37,791 nt of DNA from an uncultured Faecalibacterium sp. (GTDB lineage Bacteria > Bacillota > Clostridia > Oscillospirales > Ruminococcaceae). A model generated the notes under the pieces. That model made no database searches and had not been told where the DNA came from. It saw only the letters and a list, made by a program, of their open reading frames with translations. Below, in pieces: positions 7,546 to 15,537 of the stretch (position 1 is its first letter; every line of letters starts with the position of its first letter). The translations under genes were made by a program, and so were the position numbers. The stretch lies in assembly GCA_944386015.1 (NCBI GenBank), contig CALWZK010000017.1:1-37791 (forward strand), in the 5' to 3' direction.

Positions 7546-9195
7546 ATGGCAACAAGTACGATTCTTTCGACGGAGCGGGAAGTGGAACTCCGCAAACCCA
7601 TCGATGATTATGTAGGAAAAATCCAGGCGCAGATCGACGAGCTGCGCCACGAAGGCACCGAGAAGGCTGTCAACATCCAGAATGATCTGGACAACCTCAA
7701 GCGGGACCGCATTTATACCGCTGAGGAAAAGGCCGCCCGTCAGGCCGAGCTGAAAAAGCAGCTGGAGGCAGCCAAGGCAGTGGAGGCCAAGAACAAGCCC
7801 CAGGTGGACAAGCTGATCGCCGACGCAGAGGCTTACCTGAAGGCCCACTACAAGACCGACTACTTCGACCATGTGGTGGCCAGCTGCCAGCAGGAAAAGG
7901 CTGCTGCCCAGCAGCGGTATCAGGAGGCTGTGGCCAAGCTGGAAAAAGAGCACCAGGGCATCATCGCCAAGCTGAGCGACTCCAAAGAGATCAAGGACGA
8001 GAAATACGTCTACAAAAACCGCCTGTTTGACGCCAAGATGCAGCGGGATCAGGAACTGCAGGGCATCAAGGACCGGCGCCACGCCGCCTTTGATTACAAG
8101 TATCACCTGATCGACATGCTGCGGCTGTCCAAGTACACCTTCGCCGAGAGCATCGCTCAGCGCTGGGAGAACTACACCTACACCTTCAACAGCCGCGACT
8201 TCTTCCTGAAGAACGGCCTGTACATCGCCATCATCATCGTCTTCGCAGCTCTGTGCGTCATCACCCCTGTGGTCAAGGGCGTGCAGCTGCTGACGGTCAA
8301 CAACATCCTGAACATCCTGCAGCAGGCTTCGCCCCGTATGTTCCTGGCTCTGGGCGTGGCTGGCCTGATCCTGCTGGCCGGCACCGACCTGTCCATCGGC
8401 CGTATGGTGGGCATGGGCATGACCGCTGCCACCATCGTGATGCACCAGGGCCCCAACACCGGCTCGGTGTTCGGTGCAGTCTTTGATTTCTCCGGCCTGC
8501 CGGTTCCCGTCCGCATCCTGCTGGCTCTGGTTGTCTGCATTGTGCTGTGCACCATCTTCACCACCATCGCAGGCTTCTTCACCGCCCGGTTCAAGATGCA
8601 CCCCTTCATCTCCACCATGGCCAACATGCTGGTGATCTTCGGTCTGGTGACCTACTCCACCAAGGGCGTGTCCTTCGGTGCCATTGATACCACCATTCCC
8701 AGCATGATCATCCCCCGCATCGGCGGCTTCCCCACCATCATCCTGTGGGCTGCTGCAGCCGTGGTCATCGTCTGGTTCATCTGGAACAAGACCACCTTCG
8801 GCAAGAACCTGTTCGCCGTGGGCGGCAACGCTGAGGCTGCTGCCGTTTCCGGTATCTCGGTGTTCTGGGTCACTGTGGGCGCCTTTGTTCTGGCAGGTGT
8901 CCTGTACGGCTTCGGCTCCTGGCTGGAGTGCATCCGTATGTTCGGTTCCGGCTCGGCTGCTTATGGCCAGGGCTGGGAGATGGACGCCATCGCAGCCTGC
9001 GTCGTGGGCGGCGTGTCCTTCACCGGTGGTATCGGCAAGATCTCCGGCGTGGTGGTCGGCGTGTTCATCTTCACCGCACTGACTTACTCCCTGACCACTC
9101 TGGGCATTGATGCCAACCTGCAGTTCGTCTTCTCCGGCATCATCATCCTGGTGGCTGTTATGCTGGACTGCCTGAAGTACGTTCAGAAGAAGTAA
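7546..9195 (+). CDS. mglC: MglC-type sugar permease with a long N-terminal coiled-coil region
   Basis: A 549-residue membrane protein. Residues about 225-549 are a standard BPD_transp_2 permease: NILQQASPRMFLALGVAG, LLAGTDLSIGRMVGMG and the AVGGNAEAAAVSGI loop, with 8-10 hydrophobic segments. Residues 1-222 are extra: soluble, highly charged and rich in Lys, Glu, Ala and Gln (AEEKAARQAELKKQLEAA, QQRYQEAVAKLEKEH), predicted coiled coil and presumably cytoplasmic next to the ATPase. E. coli MglC is about 336 residues and lacks it. The fusion is in one frame with no internal Shine-Dalgarno at the permease start that I can see. The function of the extension is unknown; scaffolding or control of MglA is a guess. 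Ribosome-binding site GGGGGA, weak. Confidence 0.9.
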   Translation: MATSTILSTEREVELRKPIDDYVGKIQAQIDELRHEGTEKAVNIQNDLDNLKRDRIYTAEEKAARQAELKKQLEAAKAVEAKNKPQVDKLIADAEAYLKAHYKTDYFDHVVASCQQEKAAAQQRYQEAVAKLEKEHQGIIAKLSDSKEIKDEKYVYKNRLFDAKMQRDQELQGIKDRRHAAFDYKYHLIDMLRLSKYTFAESIAQRWENYTYTFNSRDFFLKNGLYIAIIIVFAALCVITPVVKGVQLLTVNNILNILQQASPRMFLALGVAGLILLAGTDLSIGRMVGMGMTAATIVMHQGPNTGSVFGAVFDFSGLPVPVRILLALVVCIVLCTIFTTIAGFFTARFKMHPFISTMANMLVIFGLVTYSTKGVSFGAIDTTIPSMIIPRIGGFPTIILWAAAAVVIVWFIWNKTTFGKNLFAVGGNAEAAAVSGISVFWVTVGAFVLAGVLYGFGSWLECIRMFGSGSAAYGQGWEMDAIAACVVGGVSFTGGIGKISGVVVGVFIFTALTYSLTTLGIDANLQFVFSGIIILVAVMLDCLKYVQKK

Positions 9196-9230
9196 GCTCC
9201 TCCATTCTTTTCCATTCCATTCTCTTAGCG

Positions 9231-9270
9231 AAAGCGGCAGCTGCCGGGTCTCCGGCAGCTGCCGCTTTTT
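9231..9270 (+). terminator. Terminator of the mgl operon
   Basis: A perfect 17-bp stem (9231-9247 and 9252-9268, tetraloop GTCT) built around GGCAGCTGCC runs into a T-tract. Clear rho-independent terminator 36 bases after mglC. Confidence 0.92.
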
Positions 9271-9377
9271 GTGCTGGGCGGGGCCGGTGTTTCAGCGCAG
9301 TTGCCGGTATCATTGGGGGGAGAACAGGCCGGCGGCCGGAGCGGAAAACGCCGCTCCGAAATTTTTTTGATTTTATA

Positions 9378-9420
9378 CTTGACTTTGTCAAGCTATGATG
9401 CTATACTTGACCAAGTCAAG
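9378..9420 (+). promoter_or_regulatory. bilRS promoter with two palindromic operators
   Basis: TTGACT (9379-9384), 17 bases and TATACT (9402-9407) make a strong promoter. CTTGACTTTGTCAAG (9378-9392) covers the -35 and CTTGACCAAGTCAAG (9406-9420) covers the end of the -10 and the start site. Both are the same palindrome, CTTGAC-N3-GTCAAG, 28 bases apart. This fits a dimeric repressor, and MarR-type repressors (BilQ in published bil clusters) bind sites of this kind. No repressor gene is adjacent here. Confidence 0.8.
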
Positions 9421-9461
9421 AGAAACAACATCCAAAGCAGTCTGGAAAGAAGAGATTTGCC

Positions 9462-10574
9462 ATGTATGAAACCATCTGCAGTCCTCTGAATTACGGAGGA
9501 CTTGTTTTAAAGAACCGTGTGATTTTTGCCCCCACCAGCATGGGCCTGCCCCAGGAAGAGCAGGCCGCCTATTACAAGCGGCTGGCCGCCGGCGGGGCTG
9601 CCATGATCATCGTGGGGGATGTGCCGGTGCTGCCCAGCAAATTCGGGCCCTCCCTCTACTCCAAAAAGGGCTTTGCCTATTATAAGGCCCTGGCCGATGC
9701 GGTCCACAGTGAGGGGGGCAAGATCTGCGCCCAGCTCCATCAGTCCGACTCCGACCTCAAGGCGATGCTGAAATACATCCCCGGGGTTTTGACCAAGCGG
9801 ATCTCGATGGAGGAGCTGCGGCCCCTGCTGAACCAGCAGGTGGGGCCCTACATCACCGGCCTGCCGGTGGAGAAGATCCACAAAATCACCGAGGCCTTCG
9901 GCACCGCCGCCGAGCTGGCAGTGAAGGCAGGCTTTGATATGGTGCAGGTCCACGGGGACCGGATGTGCGGCAGCTTCAGCTCCGAGGTGTTCAACCAGCG
10001 CACCGACGCCTACGGCGGCAGCGCCACCAACCGGGCCCGGTTTGCGGTGGAGGCGGTCAGCGCCGTCCGCCGCCACCTGCCTGACATCCCCATCGACTAC
10101 AAACTGGCCGTCCGCCAGGAAAACCCCCACTACGGCAACGCCGGCGTACTGGAGGAAGAACTGCCCGTCTTTGTCCCCCTGCTGGAAGGGGCGGGGGTCA
10201 CCAGTTTCCATGTGACCCTGGCCAACCACGGGGAGCTCAGCGACACCATCCCCCCCAGAAACCATCCGGAGTTCGGGGCGGAGGGCTGCTTCCTGAAATT
10301 CTGCGACCAGGTGCGGAAGCTGACCCACTGCCCCATCTGCGGGGTGGGCGGCCTCACCGACCCTGACTTCATCGAGGAACAGCTGCGTTCGGGGCGGATT
10401 GACTGTGTGGCCATGAGCCGCCAGCTGATTGCCGACCCGGCCTGGGCCCAGAAGGTTCAGGAGGGGCGGACCAGCGAAATCCGCCGCTGCGTCCGCTGCA
10501 ACAAAGAGTGCCTGGGCGGGATGATGGCCCACCGGGGCGTCCACTGCATCTACGATAGAAAGGAGAACCAATGA
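9462..10574 (+). CDS. bilR: Old Yellow Enzyme-family oxidoreductase, probable bilirubin reductase
   Basis: A 370-residue FMN-dependent TIM-barrel reductase of the NADH:flavin oxidoreductase family, short form without the C-terminal FAD/NAD domains. The family fold is shown by NRVIFAPTSMG (18-28), the QLHQSDS strand, VQVHGDRMCGSF (161-172), NQRTDAYGGSATNR and VGGLTDPDFIEE. In most relatives the 164-167 region reads HGAH; here it is H164-G165-D166-R167. The D166/R167 pair and the HGDR motif are what I recall as the hallmark of BilR, the gut bacterial enzyme that reduces bilirubin to urobilinogen. A flavodoxin gene overlaps it by ATGA, as in published bilRS. A C-terminal CVRCNKEC could bind a metal or cluster. 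Other enoate reductases remain possible. Confidence 0.82.
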   Translation: MYETICSPLNYGGLVLKNRVIFAPTSMGLPQEEQAAYYKRLAAGGAAMIIVGDVPVLPSKFGPSLYSKKGFAYYKALADAVHSEGGKICAQLHQSDSDLKAMLKYIPGVLTKRISMEELRPLLNQQVGPYITGLPVEKIHKITEAFGTAAELAVKAGFDMVQVHGDRMCGSFSSEVFNQRTDAYGGSATNRARFAVEAVSAVRRHLPDIPIDYKLAVRQENPHYGNAGVLEEELPVFVPLLEGAGVTSFHVTLANHGELSDTIPPRNHPEFGAEGCFLKFCDQVRKLTHCPICGVGGLTDPDFIEEQLRSGRIDCVAMSRQLIADPAWAQKVQEGRTSEIRRCVRCNKECLGGMMAHRGVHCIYDRKENQ

Positions 10575-11053
10575 GTTACGCCATTGTCTACAGCAGCCGG
10601 ACAGGGAACACCGCCCTGCTGGCCAAGGCCGTCCAGGAAACCCTGCCCCAGGCAGACTGCCTCTACTGCGGCGCCCCTGCCCCGGAAGCCCTGGCTGCCG
10701 ACACCCTCTATGTGGGCTTCTGGACCGACAAGGGAACCTGTGATCAGGCTGTGGCAGACTTCCTGCGCCAGCTGACGGGGCAGAAGGTCTTCCTGTTCGG
10801 CACCGCCGGCTTCGGCGGGTCGGAGGCCTATTTTGCCCAGATCATGGAGCGGGTGAAGGAAAACCTGGCCCCCGGCGTCCAGGTGACGGGTACCTATATG
10901 TGCCAGGGCAAAATGCCCCAGGCGGTCCGCACCCGGTATGAGCAGATGCCCGAGAGCCCCCGCCGTGCCATGATGCTGGCCAACTTTGACCAGGCGGTGA
11001 GCCACCCCGACGCTGCCGATCTGGCCCGGCTGAAAGAGGCCGTGGCCCGCTGA
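10571..11053 (+). CDS. bilS: Flavodoxin-family protein, probable BilS
   Basis: A 160-residue flavodoxin-like protein. The FMN phosphate loop SSRTGNT lies at residues 8-14, and the alternating strand pattern continues with TLYVGFWTDKGTCD and KVFLFGTAGFGGS. It overlaps bilR by four bases, so both are made together, and is probably the electron carrier for the reductase. It has no transmembrane segment or signal. The assignment to BilS rests on the neighbour; the fold assignment stands on its own. Confidence 0.8.
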   Translation: MSYAIVYSSRTGNTALLAKAVQETLPQADCLYCGAPAPEALAADTLYVGFWTDKGTCDQAVADFLRQLTGQKVFLFGTAGFGGSEAYFAQIMERVKENLAPGVQVTGTYMCQGKMPQAVRTRYEQMPESPRRAMMLANFDQAVSHPDAADLARLKEAVAR

Positions 11054-11118
11054 ACGTTACAATTCCCCGGAACAGCCCTGCGCGCCATTTTATAGGGCTG
11101 CTCCGTCCTCTTATGGTT

Positions 11119-11158
11119 CGTCCCCGCACTGTGACAGGCTGCGGGGACGCTTTTTTTA
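11119..11158 (+). terminator. Terminator of bilRS
   Basis: CGTCCCCGCA (11119-11128) pairs with TGCGGGGACG (11140-11149), followed by seven T's. A second, weaker stem (11069-11079 with 11094-11104) lies just upstream. Confidence 0.85.
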
Positions 11159-11181
11159 TGCCCGCCGGCGGGGGACTGCGC

Positions 11182-11210
11182 TTGTCATCCGGGGCGGATT
11201 GGTTTATACT
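11182..11210 (+). promoter_or_regulatory. coaBC promoter
   Basis: TTGTCA (11182-11187), 17 bases, TATACT (11205-11210). The leader is about 37 bases. Confidence 0.7.
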
Positions 11211-11253
11211 GTTGATATCGCAGCAATCATTGAGACAGGGGAGGATCATTCCT

Positions 11254-12450
11254 ATGGATCTGCAAGGCAAATGCGTTCTGCTGGGCATTACCGGCGGCAT
11301 TGCCGCCTATAAGATGGCGGGGGTGGCCAGCGCACTGAAAAAGCGCGGGGCTGACGTGGAGGTCATCATGACCCGCAACGCCACCCAATTCATCACGCCG
11401 CTGACCTTTGAAACCCTTACCGGCCACAAGTGCATGGTGGATACCTTTGACCGGGACTTTAAATTTGAGGTGACCCACATCGAGCTGGCCAAAAAGGCGG
11501 ACGTGATTCTGGTGGCCCCCGCCACCGCCAACGTCATCGCCAAGATGGCCCACGGCATTGCCGACGATATGCTCACCACCACCGTCCTGGCGGCCAAATG
11601 CCCCAAGCTGGTGTCCCCGGCCATGAACACCGGCATGCTGGAAAACCCCATCACCCAGGACAACATCCGCACCCTGGAGCACTACGGCTTCACCATCATC
11701 CCCTCCGAGAGCGGGGTGCTGGCCTGCCACGATGTGGGCAAGGGCCGGCTGCCGGCCGACGCCGTCCTGCTGGACTATGTGGAGCAGGCCCTGGCCCCCA
11801 AGGACCTGGCAGGCCTGCGGGTCACCGTCACCGCCGGCCCCACCCAGGAGGCCATCGACCCGGTGCGCTGCCTGACCAACCACTCCACCGGCAAGATGGG
11901 CTATGCGGTGGCCCATGCCGCCGCCCTGCGGGGGGCCAGCGTCACCCTGATTCACGGCCCCACCGCCCTGCCGCCGGTCCGCTTTGCAGAGGATGTGCCG
12001 GTGACTTCGGCCCAGGAGATGTACGACGCCGTCACCGGCCATTTTGAGGACACCGACATCCTGGTGATGGCGGCGGCGGTGGCGGATTACCGCCCCGCCT
12101 CGGTGGCCGCCGACAAGGTGAAAAAGTCGGATGGGGAGATGAGCATCCCCCTGGTCCGCACCGCCGATATCCTGGGCACCATCGGCCCCCGCAAGACCCA
12201 CCAGTTCCTCTGCGGCTTCTCGATGGAGACCCGGGACATGGTGGCCCACTCGGCCGAAAAGCTGAGCCGCAAGAATCTGGATATGATTGTGGCCAACAAC
12301 CTGAAGGACCCGGGGGCCGGCTTTGGGGTGGACACCAACCTGGTGACCTTCCTGACGCCGGACGGCGCTGTCCGCCAGCTGCCCCTGATGAGCAAGGAGG
12401 CTGTGGCCGGGGCCATTCTGGATGAAATTTTGTCCCGGCGGGGCCGCTGA
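11254..12450 (+). CDS. coaBC: Bifunctional CoaBC (phosphopantothenoylcysteine synthetase/decarboxylase)
   Basis: A 398-residue enzyme for two steps of coenzyme A synthesis: CTP-dependent joining of phosphopantothenate to cysteine, then FMN-dependent decarboxylation. The N-terminal CoaC flavoprotein domain (about 1-180) shows LLGITGGIAAYKM, THIELAKKADVILVAPATAN and SPAMNTGML. The CoaB domain follows with VTVTAGPTQEAIDPVRCLTN, HSTGKMGYA and AAAVADYRP. The ATG at 11254 has GGGGAGG nine bases upstream; the open frame upstream crosses the promoter. Monocistronic, with its own terminator. Confidence 0.95.
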   Translation: MDLQGKCVLLGITGGIAAYKMAGVASALKKRGADVEVIMTRNATQFITPLTFETLTGHKCMVDTFDRDFKFEVTHIELAKKADVILVAPATANVIAKMAHGIADDMLTTTVLAAKCPKLVSPAMNTGMLENPITQDNIRTLEHYGFTIIPSESGVLACHDVGKGRLPADAVLLDYVEQALAPKDLAGLRVTVTAGPTQEAIDPVRCLTNHSTGKMGYAVAHAAALRGASVTLIHGPTALPPVRFAEDVPVTSAQEMYDAVTGHFEDTDILVMAAAVADYRPASVAADKVKKSDGEMSIPLVRTADILGTIGPRKTHQFLCGFSMETRDMVAHSAEKLSRKNLDMIVANNLKDPGAGFGVDTNLVTFLTPDGAVRQLPLMSKEAVAGAILDEILSRRGR

Positions 12451-12472
12451 GGCCTTCCAAGACCCGCCCTGC

Positions 12473-12527
12473 AAGCCGGAAGTTGTTGTAGTATCCTACA
12501 AAAATGAGAAGGGATTTCCGGCTTTTT
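12473..12527 (+). terminator. coaBC terminator
   Basis: AAGCCGGAA (12473-12481) pairs with TTCCGGCTT (12516-12524) followed by T's. A smaller TTGTAG/CTACAA hairpin sits inside the long loop. Confidence 0.65.
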
Positions 12528-12548
12528 CTCAAAAATGGAGGGGAACTG

Positions 12549-12577
12549 TTTATTTCGCCCGCCAAAAATACTATAAT
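12549..12577 (+). promoter_or_regulatory. Probable murC promoter
   Basis: A perfect TATAAT (12572-12577) lies 17 bases after a weak TTTATT (12549-12554), giving a leader of about 100 bases to murC. Confidence 0.5.
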
Positions 12578-12681
12578 AATGAATAACAACAATGCGCCAT
12601 TGTGTCCTGAGGGAAAGTGTGGAACCGGATCAGGACTTTTTTCCGGCCGGACGGGCCGCGGATATAGGGAGGTAAGCCTTT

Positions 12682-14061
12682 ATGAATATGTTCAGTGATT
12701 ATGACCAGCGTCTGCTGGATCATGTCAAAAAAATCCACTTCATCGGCTGCGGCGGCAGCGGCATGTACCCGCTGATCCAGATCCTGGCAGCCAAGGGGTA
12801 TGAGATTTCGGGCAGCGACGTGCTGGACGGCAGCACCATCCGCTCCGAGCGGGAGATGGGCATCAAGGTGACCCTGGGCCACAGCGCTGACAATGTCATG
12901 GGCGCCGACATGGTGGTCTATTCGGCCGCCATCCCCAAGGACAACGTGGAGCGGGCCGCCGCCGAGAGCTGCGGCATCCCCACCGTGGAGCGCAGCGTCC
13001 TGCTGGGCTATGTGAGCCGCCTGTACAAGAACAGCATCTGTGTGTCGGGCACCCACGGCAAGACCACCACCACCTCCATGATCACCACCGCCCTGGAACT
13101 GGCGGGCCGGGACCCCAGCGCCGTCATTGGCGGCAAGCTGCCCCTCATCGGCGGCTACGGCAAGGCCGGCAAGGGGGATGACATTGTGGTGGAGGCCTGC
13201 GAGTATGCCGAGACCTTCCTCAAGCTGACCCCCTATCTGTCGGTGGTGCTGAACATCGACAACGACCATCTGGATTACTACGGCAGCATGGGCGAACTGA
13301 AGTTTGCCTTCAAGCGGTTCTCCCTGATGACCCGGTTCATGATCTTCGCCAACGCCGACGACAAGAACACCATGGATGTCATGTACACCATCCAGCGCCG
13401 GGTCCGCACCTTTGCCATCCACAACGAGGCAGACTACCGGGCTGTCAATATCCAGGAGTACCGCCCCGGCTTCTATGAATTTGATCTGGTGTCCTGGGAC
13501 CATGCCGGCGGCCACATCAAGCTGGCCGTGCCCGGCTACCACAACATCTACAACGCCCTGGCCATGTGCGCTGTCTGCCTGTCCATGGGCCTGACGGTGG
13601 AACAGTGCGCCAACGCGCTGCTGTCCTTCAAGGGCGCCTGCCGCCGCTTTGAGGTCTACGGCGAGTGCAACGGCGCCGTGGTGGTGGATGACTATGCCCA
13701 CCACCCCACCGAAATGCGCGCCACCCTGACCACCGCCAAAGAGCTGGGCTACAAGCGCCTGATCGCCGTCCATCAGCCGTTTACATACAGCCGCACCAAA
13801 ATGCTGCTGGATGATTTTGCCGATGTGCTGAAGCTGGCCGACATTGCCGTGCTGACCCCCATCCTGGGCAGCCGGGAGCCCAATGACCCCTCCATCAACA
13901 GCGCCATGCTGGCCGAAAAGGTGCCTGGCTCGGTGCTGGTGGACGGCCTGAAAGAGGCCGCCCAGTGGGTGAAGGACAACGCCCGTGAGGGCGACCTGGT
14001 GATCACCCTGGGCTGCGGCGACATCTACAAGGCCGCCCGGATGATGGTCCAGGAGGGCTGA
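12682..14061 (+). CDS. murC: UDP-N-acetylmuramate--L-alanine ligase MurC
   Basis: A 459-residue cytoplasmic Mur ligase that adds L-alanine to UDP-MurNAc using ATP. N-terminal Rossmann domain with HFIGCGGSGMYPL and ISGSDVLDGS; central ATPase domain with SGTHGKTTTTSMI (from about 122), EACEYAETFL and NIDNDHLDYYG; C-terminal domain with FEVYGECNGAVVVDDYAHHP and HQPFTYSRT. The signature glycine-rich loop reads GCGGSGM, where many MurC have GIGG(A/S)GM. Start at 12682 with GGGAGG eight bases upstream. It is the only cell-wall ligase here and is not in a dcw cluster. Confidence 0.95.
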   Translation: MNMFSDYDQRLLDHVKKIHFIGCGGSGMYPLIQILAAKGYEISGSDVLDGSTIRSEREMGIKVTLGHSADNVMGADMVVYSAAIPKDNVERAAAESCGIPTVERSVLLGYVSRLYKNSICVSGTHGKTTTTSMITTALELAGRDPSAVIGGKLPLIGGYGKAGKGDDIVVEACEYAETFLKLTPYLSVVLNIDNDHLDYYGSMGELKFAFKRFSLMTRFMIFANADDKNTMDVMYTIQRRVRTFAIHNEADYRAVNIQEYRPGFYEFDLVSWDHAGGHIKLAVPGYHNIYNALAMCAVCLSMGLTVEQCANALLSFKGACRRFEVYGECNGAVVVDDYAHHPTEMRATLTTAKELGYKRLIAVHQPFTYSRTKMLLDDFADVLKLADIAVLTPILGSREPNDPSINSAMLAEKVPGSVLVDGLKEAAQWVKDNAREGDLVITLGCGDIYKAARMMVQEG

Positions 14062-14097
14062 CCCGACCCTTTTTCCGAAAAAAATTGAAAAAACCTC

Positions 14098-14126
14098 TTG
14101 CATTTCCCGTCAAAGTGTGGTATTAT
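14098..14126 (+). promoter_or_regulatory. tRNA-Val promoter
   Basis: TTGCAT (14098-14103), 17 bases, TATTAT (14121-14126). Predicted start about 15 bases before the mature tRNA. Confidence 0.7.
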
Positions 14127-14147
14127 AACCAAGTCGCAAGACACTTT

Positions 14148-14223
14148 GGACGGTTAGCTCAGCTGGTAGAGCATCTGCTTGACGTGCAGGAGGTCACAGG
14201 TTCGAGTCCTGTACCGTCCACCA
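14148..14223 (+). tRNA. tRNA-Val (anticodon GAC)
   Basis: A complete cloverleaf: acceptor GGACGGT/ACCGTCC, D arm GCTC...GAGC, anticodon stem TCTGC/GCAGG (one T-G pair) with loop TTGACGT giving GAC, five-base variable region AGGTC, T arm ACAGG-TTCGAGT-CCTGT, discriminator A, and CCA encoded at 14221-14223. It reads valine GTC and GTT codons. Confidence 0.97.
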
Positions 14224-14225
14224 CA

Positions 14226-14252
14226 CCCCGGAACAGTGTTCCGGGGTTTTTT
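14226..14252 (+). terminator. tRNA terminator
   Basis: CCCCGGAAC (14226-14234), loop AGT, GTTCCGGGG (14238-14246), six T's. It begins 2 bases after the CCA. Confidence 0.92.
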
Positions 14253-14262
14253 GCAGCCATAC

Positions 14263-14304
14263 AAAAATCCCCGCCCGGGCCGCGAAAGCCCGGCGGGGAT
14301 TTTT
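14263..14304 (-). terminator. Bidirectional terminator, mainly for mazF
   Basis: AAAAATCCCCGCC...GGGC pairs with GCCCGGCGGGGATTTTT with one bulged base. There are A's on one side and T's on the other, so it can stop transcripts in both directions; the minus-strand mazF ends 40 bases away. Confidence 0.75.
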
Positions 14305-14343
14305 TGTTCAAGGTCTGTCGGGATCAGAGGGCCGCCATCTGGC

Positions 14344-14694
14344 TCAATAGCCGTTGAGCCCCAGGCTGACGTCCAGGGCCTGGTTGACCCGTTTCTGGTC
14401 CTCAGCGGTGATCTGCCCCGCCCGCTGGCGGAGCCGGTGCTTATCCAGGGTGCGGATCTGCTCCAGCAGAACCACGCTGTCCTTGGCCAGGCCGGTGTCT
14501 GCCGCCCGGATATTGATGTGGGTGGGCAGCCGGGTTTTATCCAGCCGGGATGTAATGGCCGCCGCGATCACGGTAGGGCTGTGCCGGTTGCCGATCTCGT
14601 TCTGGACAATCAATACGGGGCGGACGCCGCCCTGCTCTGAGCCGACAACAGGTGATAAGTCGGCGTAGAAAACTTCTCCTCTGTGTACCTCCAT
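14344..14694 (-). CDS. mazF: MazF/EndoA-type endoribonuclease toxin, no antitoxin adjacent
   Basis: A 116-residue PemK/MazF protein. RGEVFYADLSPVVGSEQGGVRP is nearly the B. subtilis EndoA (NdoA) start, and RPVLIVQNEIGN, SPTVIAAAIT, LPTHINI and LLEQIRTLDKHRL follow. The catalytic Arg and Thr (R25 in GGVRP, T in SPTVI) are present. It cuts single-stranded mRNA at specific sequences. Start at 14694 with AAGGAGG four to eight bases upstream. In Bacillus the order is acpS-ydcC-alr-ndoAI-ndoA; here only acpS and the toxin remain adjacent, 136 bases apart, with no MazE-like reading frame in between. Confidence 0.92.
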   Translation of the reverse strand: MEVHRGEVFYADLSPVVGSEQGGVRPVLIVQNEIGNRHSPTVIAAAITSRLDKTRLPTHINIRAADTGLAKDSVVLLEQIRTLDKHRLRQRAGQITAEDQKRVNQALDVSLGLNGY

Positions 14695-14830
14695 GGAACT
14701 CCCTCCTTGCAGATTGGGGGGCGCGGTGTCTGGCCGCTCTATGTGCCGGCGTGCCAGCGGCCCGCAGCCCTTGGGTTGTCACCAGGAGTATGCCCCAAAC
14801 CGCTGCGGCCTATGCAGAGGCGCCGTTGGT

Positions 14831-15253
14831 TTATCTTATGCAGGAGGTCTCGATTTCTTCCAGCAGGCAGACCGCCATGGCCATCCCGCCGTCGTGGCTC
14901 AGGGTGAGGCGGGCGATCAGATGGTGCTCTTCCATCCAGGCGGCGGTGCGGCCCGAAAACTGATAGGCCGGCGCGCCGGATTCCATCCGAAGGGCCTGGA
15001 TTTCGCACAGGGCAAAGGGCCCGGCCAGGCCGGTGCCCGCCGCCTTGAGAAAGGCTTCCTTGGCAGCAAAGTCAGCGGCGGCGCTGGCAATGCGGCGGGG
15101 GGTCAGGGGAGCGGGGTCTTCGGGGTCCAGCCCCAGGGCCAGCCGCTCCTCCGGGCCGAACACCCGCCGCCCAAAGGCGGCCCCGTGGGGCCCGGTGAGG
15201 CTTTTTTCCATCCGGGGGATGGCGCACAGATCGCACCCGATGCCGAAGATCAT
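14831..15253 (-). CDS. acpS: Holo-[acyl-carrier-protein] synthase AcpS
   Basis: A 140-residue phosphopantetheinyl transferase that loads CoA's arm onto ACP. MIFGIGCDLCAIPRMEK carries the Mg-binding Asp, and DFAAKEAFLKAAGTG is the family's second motif (FxxKEAxxKAxGTG). The frame extends 13 residues upstream, but AAGGAGG sits just before the ATG at 15253. Its CoA substrate pathway gene coaBC is 2.4 kb away but separately transcribed. mazF lies downstream in the same orientation and may be co-transcribed. Confidence 0.93.
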   Translation of the reverse strand: MIFGIGCDLCAIPRMEKSLTGPHGAAFGRRVFGPEERLALGLDPEDPAPLTPRRIASAAADFAAKEAFLKAAGTGLAGPFALCEIQALRMESGAPAYQFSGRTAAWMEEHHLIARLTLSHDGGMAMAVCLLEEIETSCIR

Positions 15254-15431
15254 GCTGTTCCTCCTTCCCCGGCCGGCGGCCGGCGCTGTCACAAACCGGA
15301 AAAAGGCCCCAAAAAGGGATGCATCCCCACCTGAAGGCCGATCGATCAGATGAAGCGGCCCGAGACCGTCCGAAACATTGGTCTTTGGGCCACTTTCCGG
15401 GGCGCCGATTTGTAAATATTTGGATCAATAC

Positions 15432-15460
15432 TTGAAGTTTGGCCTTGATTCGTGTAGAAT
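15432..15460 (+). promoter_or_regulatory. ireB promoter
   Basis: TTGAAG (15432-15437), 17 bases, TAGAAT (15455-15460). The 178 bases between the acpS start and this box contain only a GC-rich stretch and an imperfect hairpin (15357-15391). Confidence 0.65.
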
Positions 15461-15537
15461 AAAAGAAGTATTCGTGCGGCGGCTCCTGGCCGCAGACCGC
15501 TTTGTGTTTTTACAAAGCAGAAGGGAGTGGATTGTAT

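Noticed and set aside
14695-14830. Possible MazE antitoxin in the gap before mazF
   Set aside because: Both strands were read; the only open frames are GC-shadow products that show no antitoxin pattern and no ribosome-binding site.
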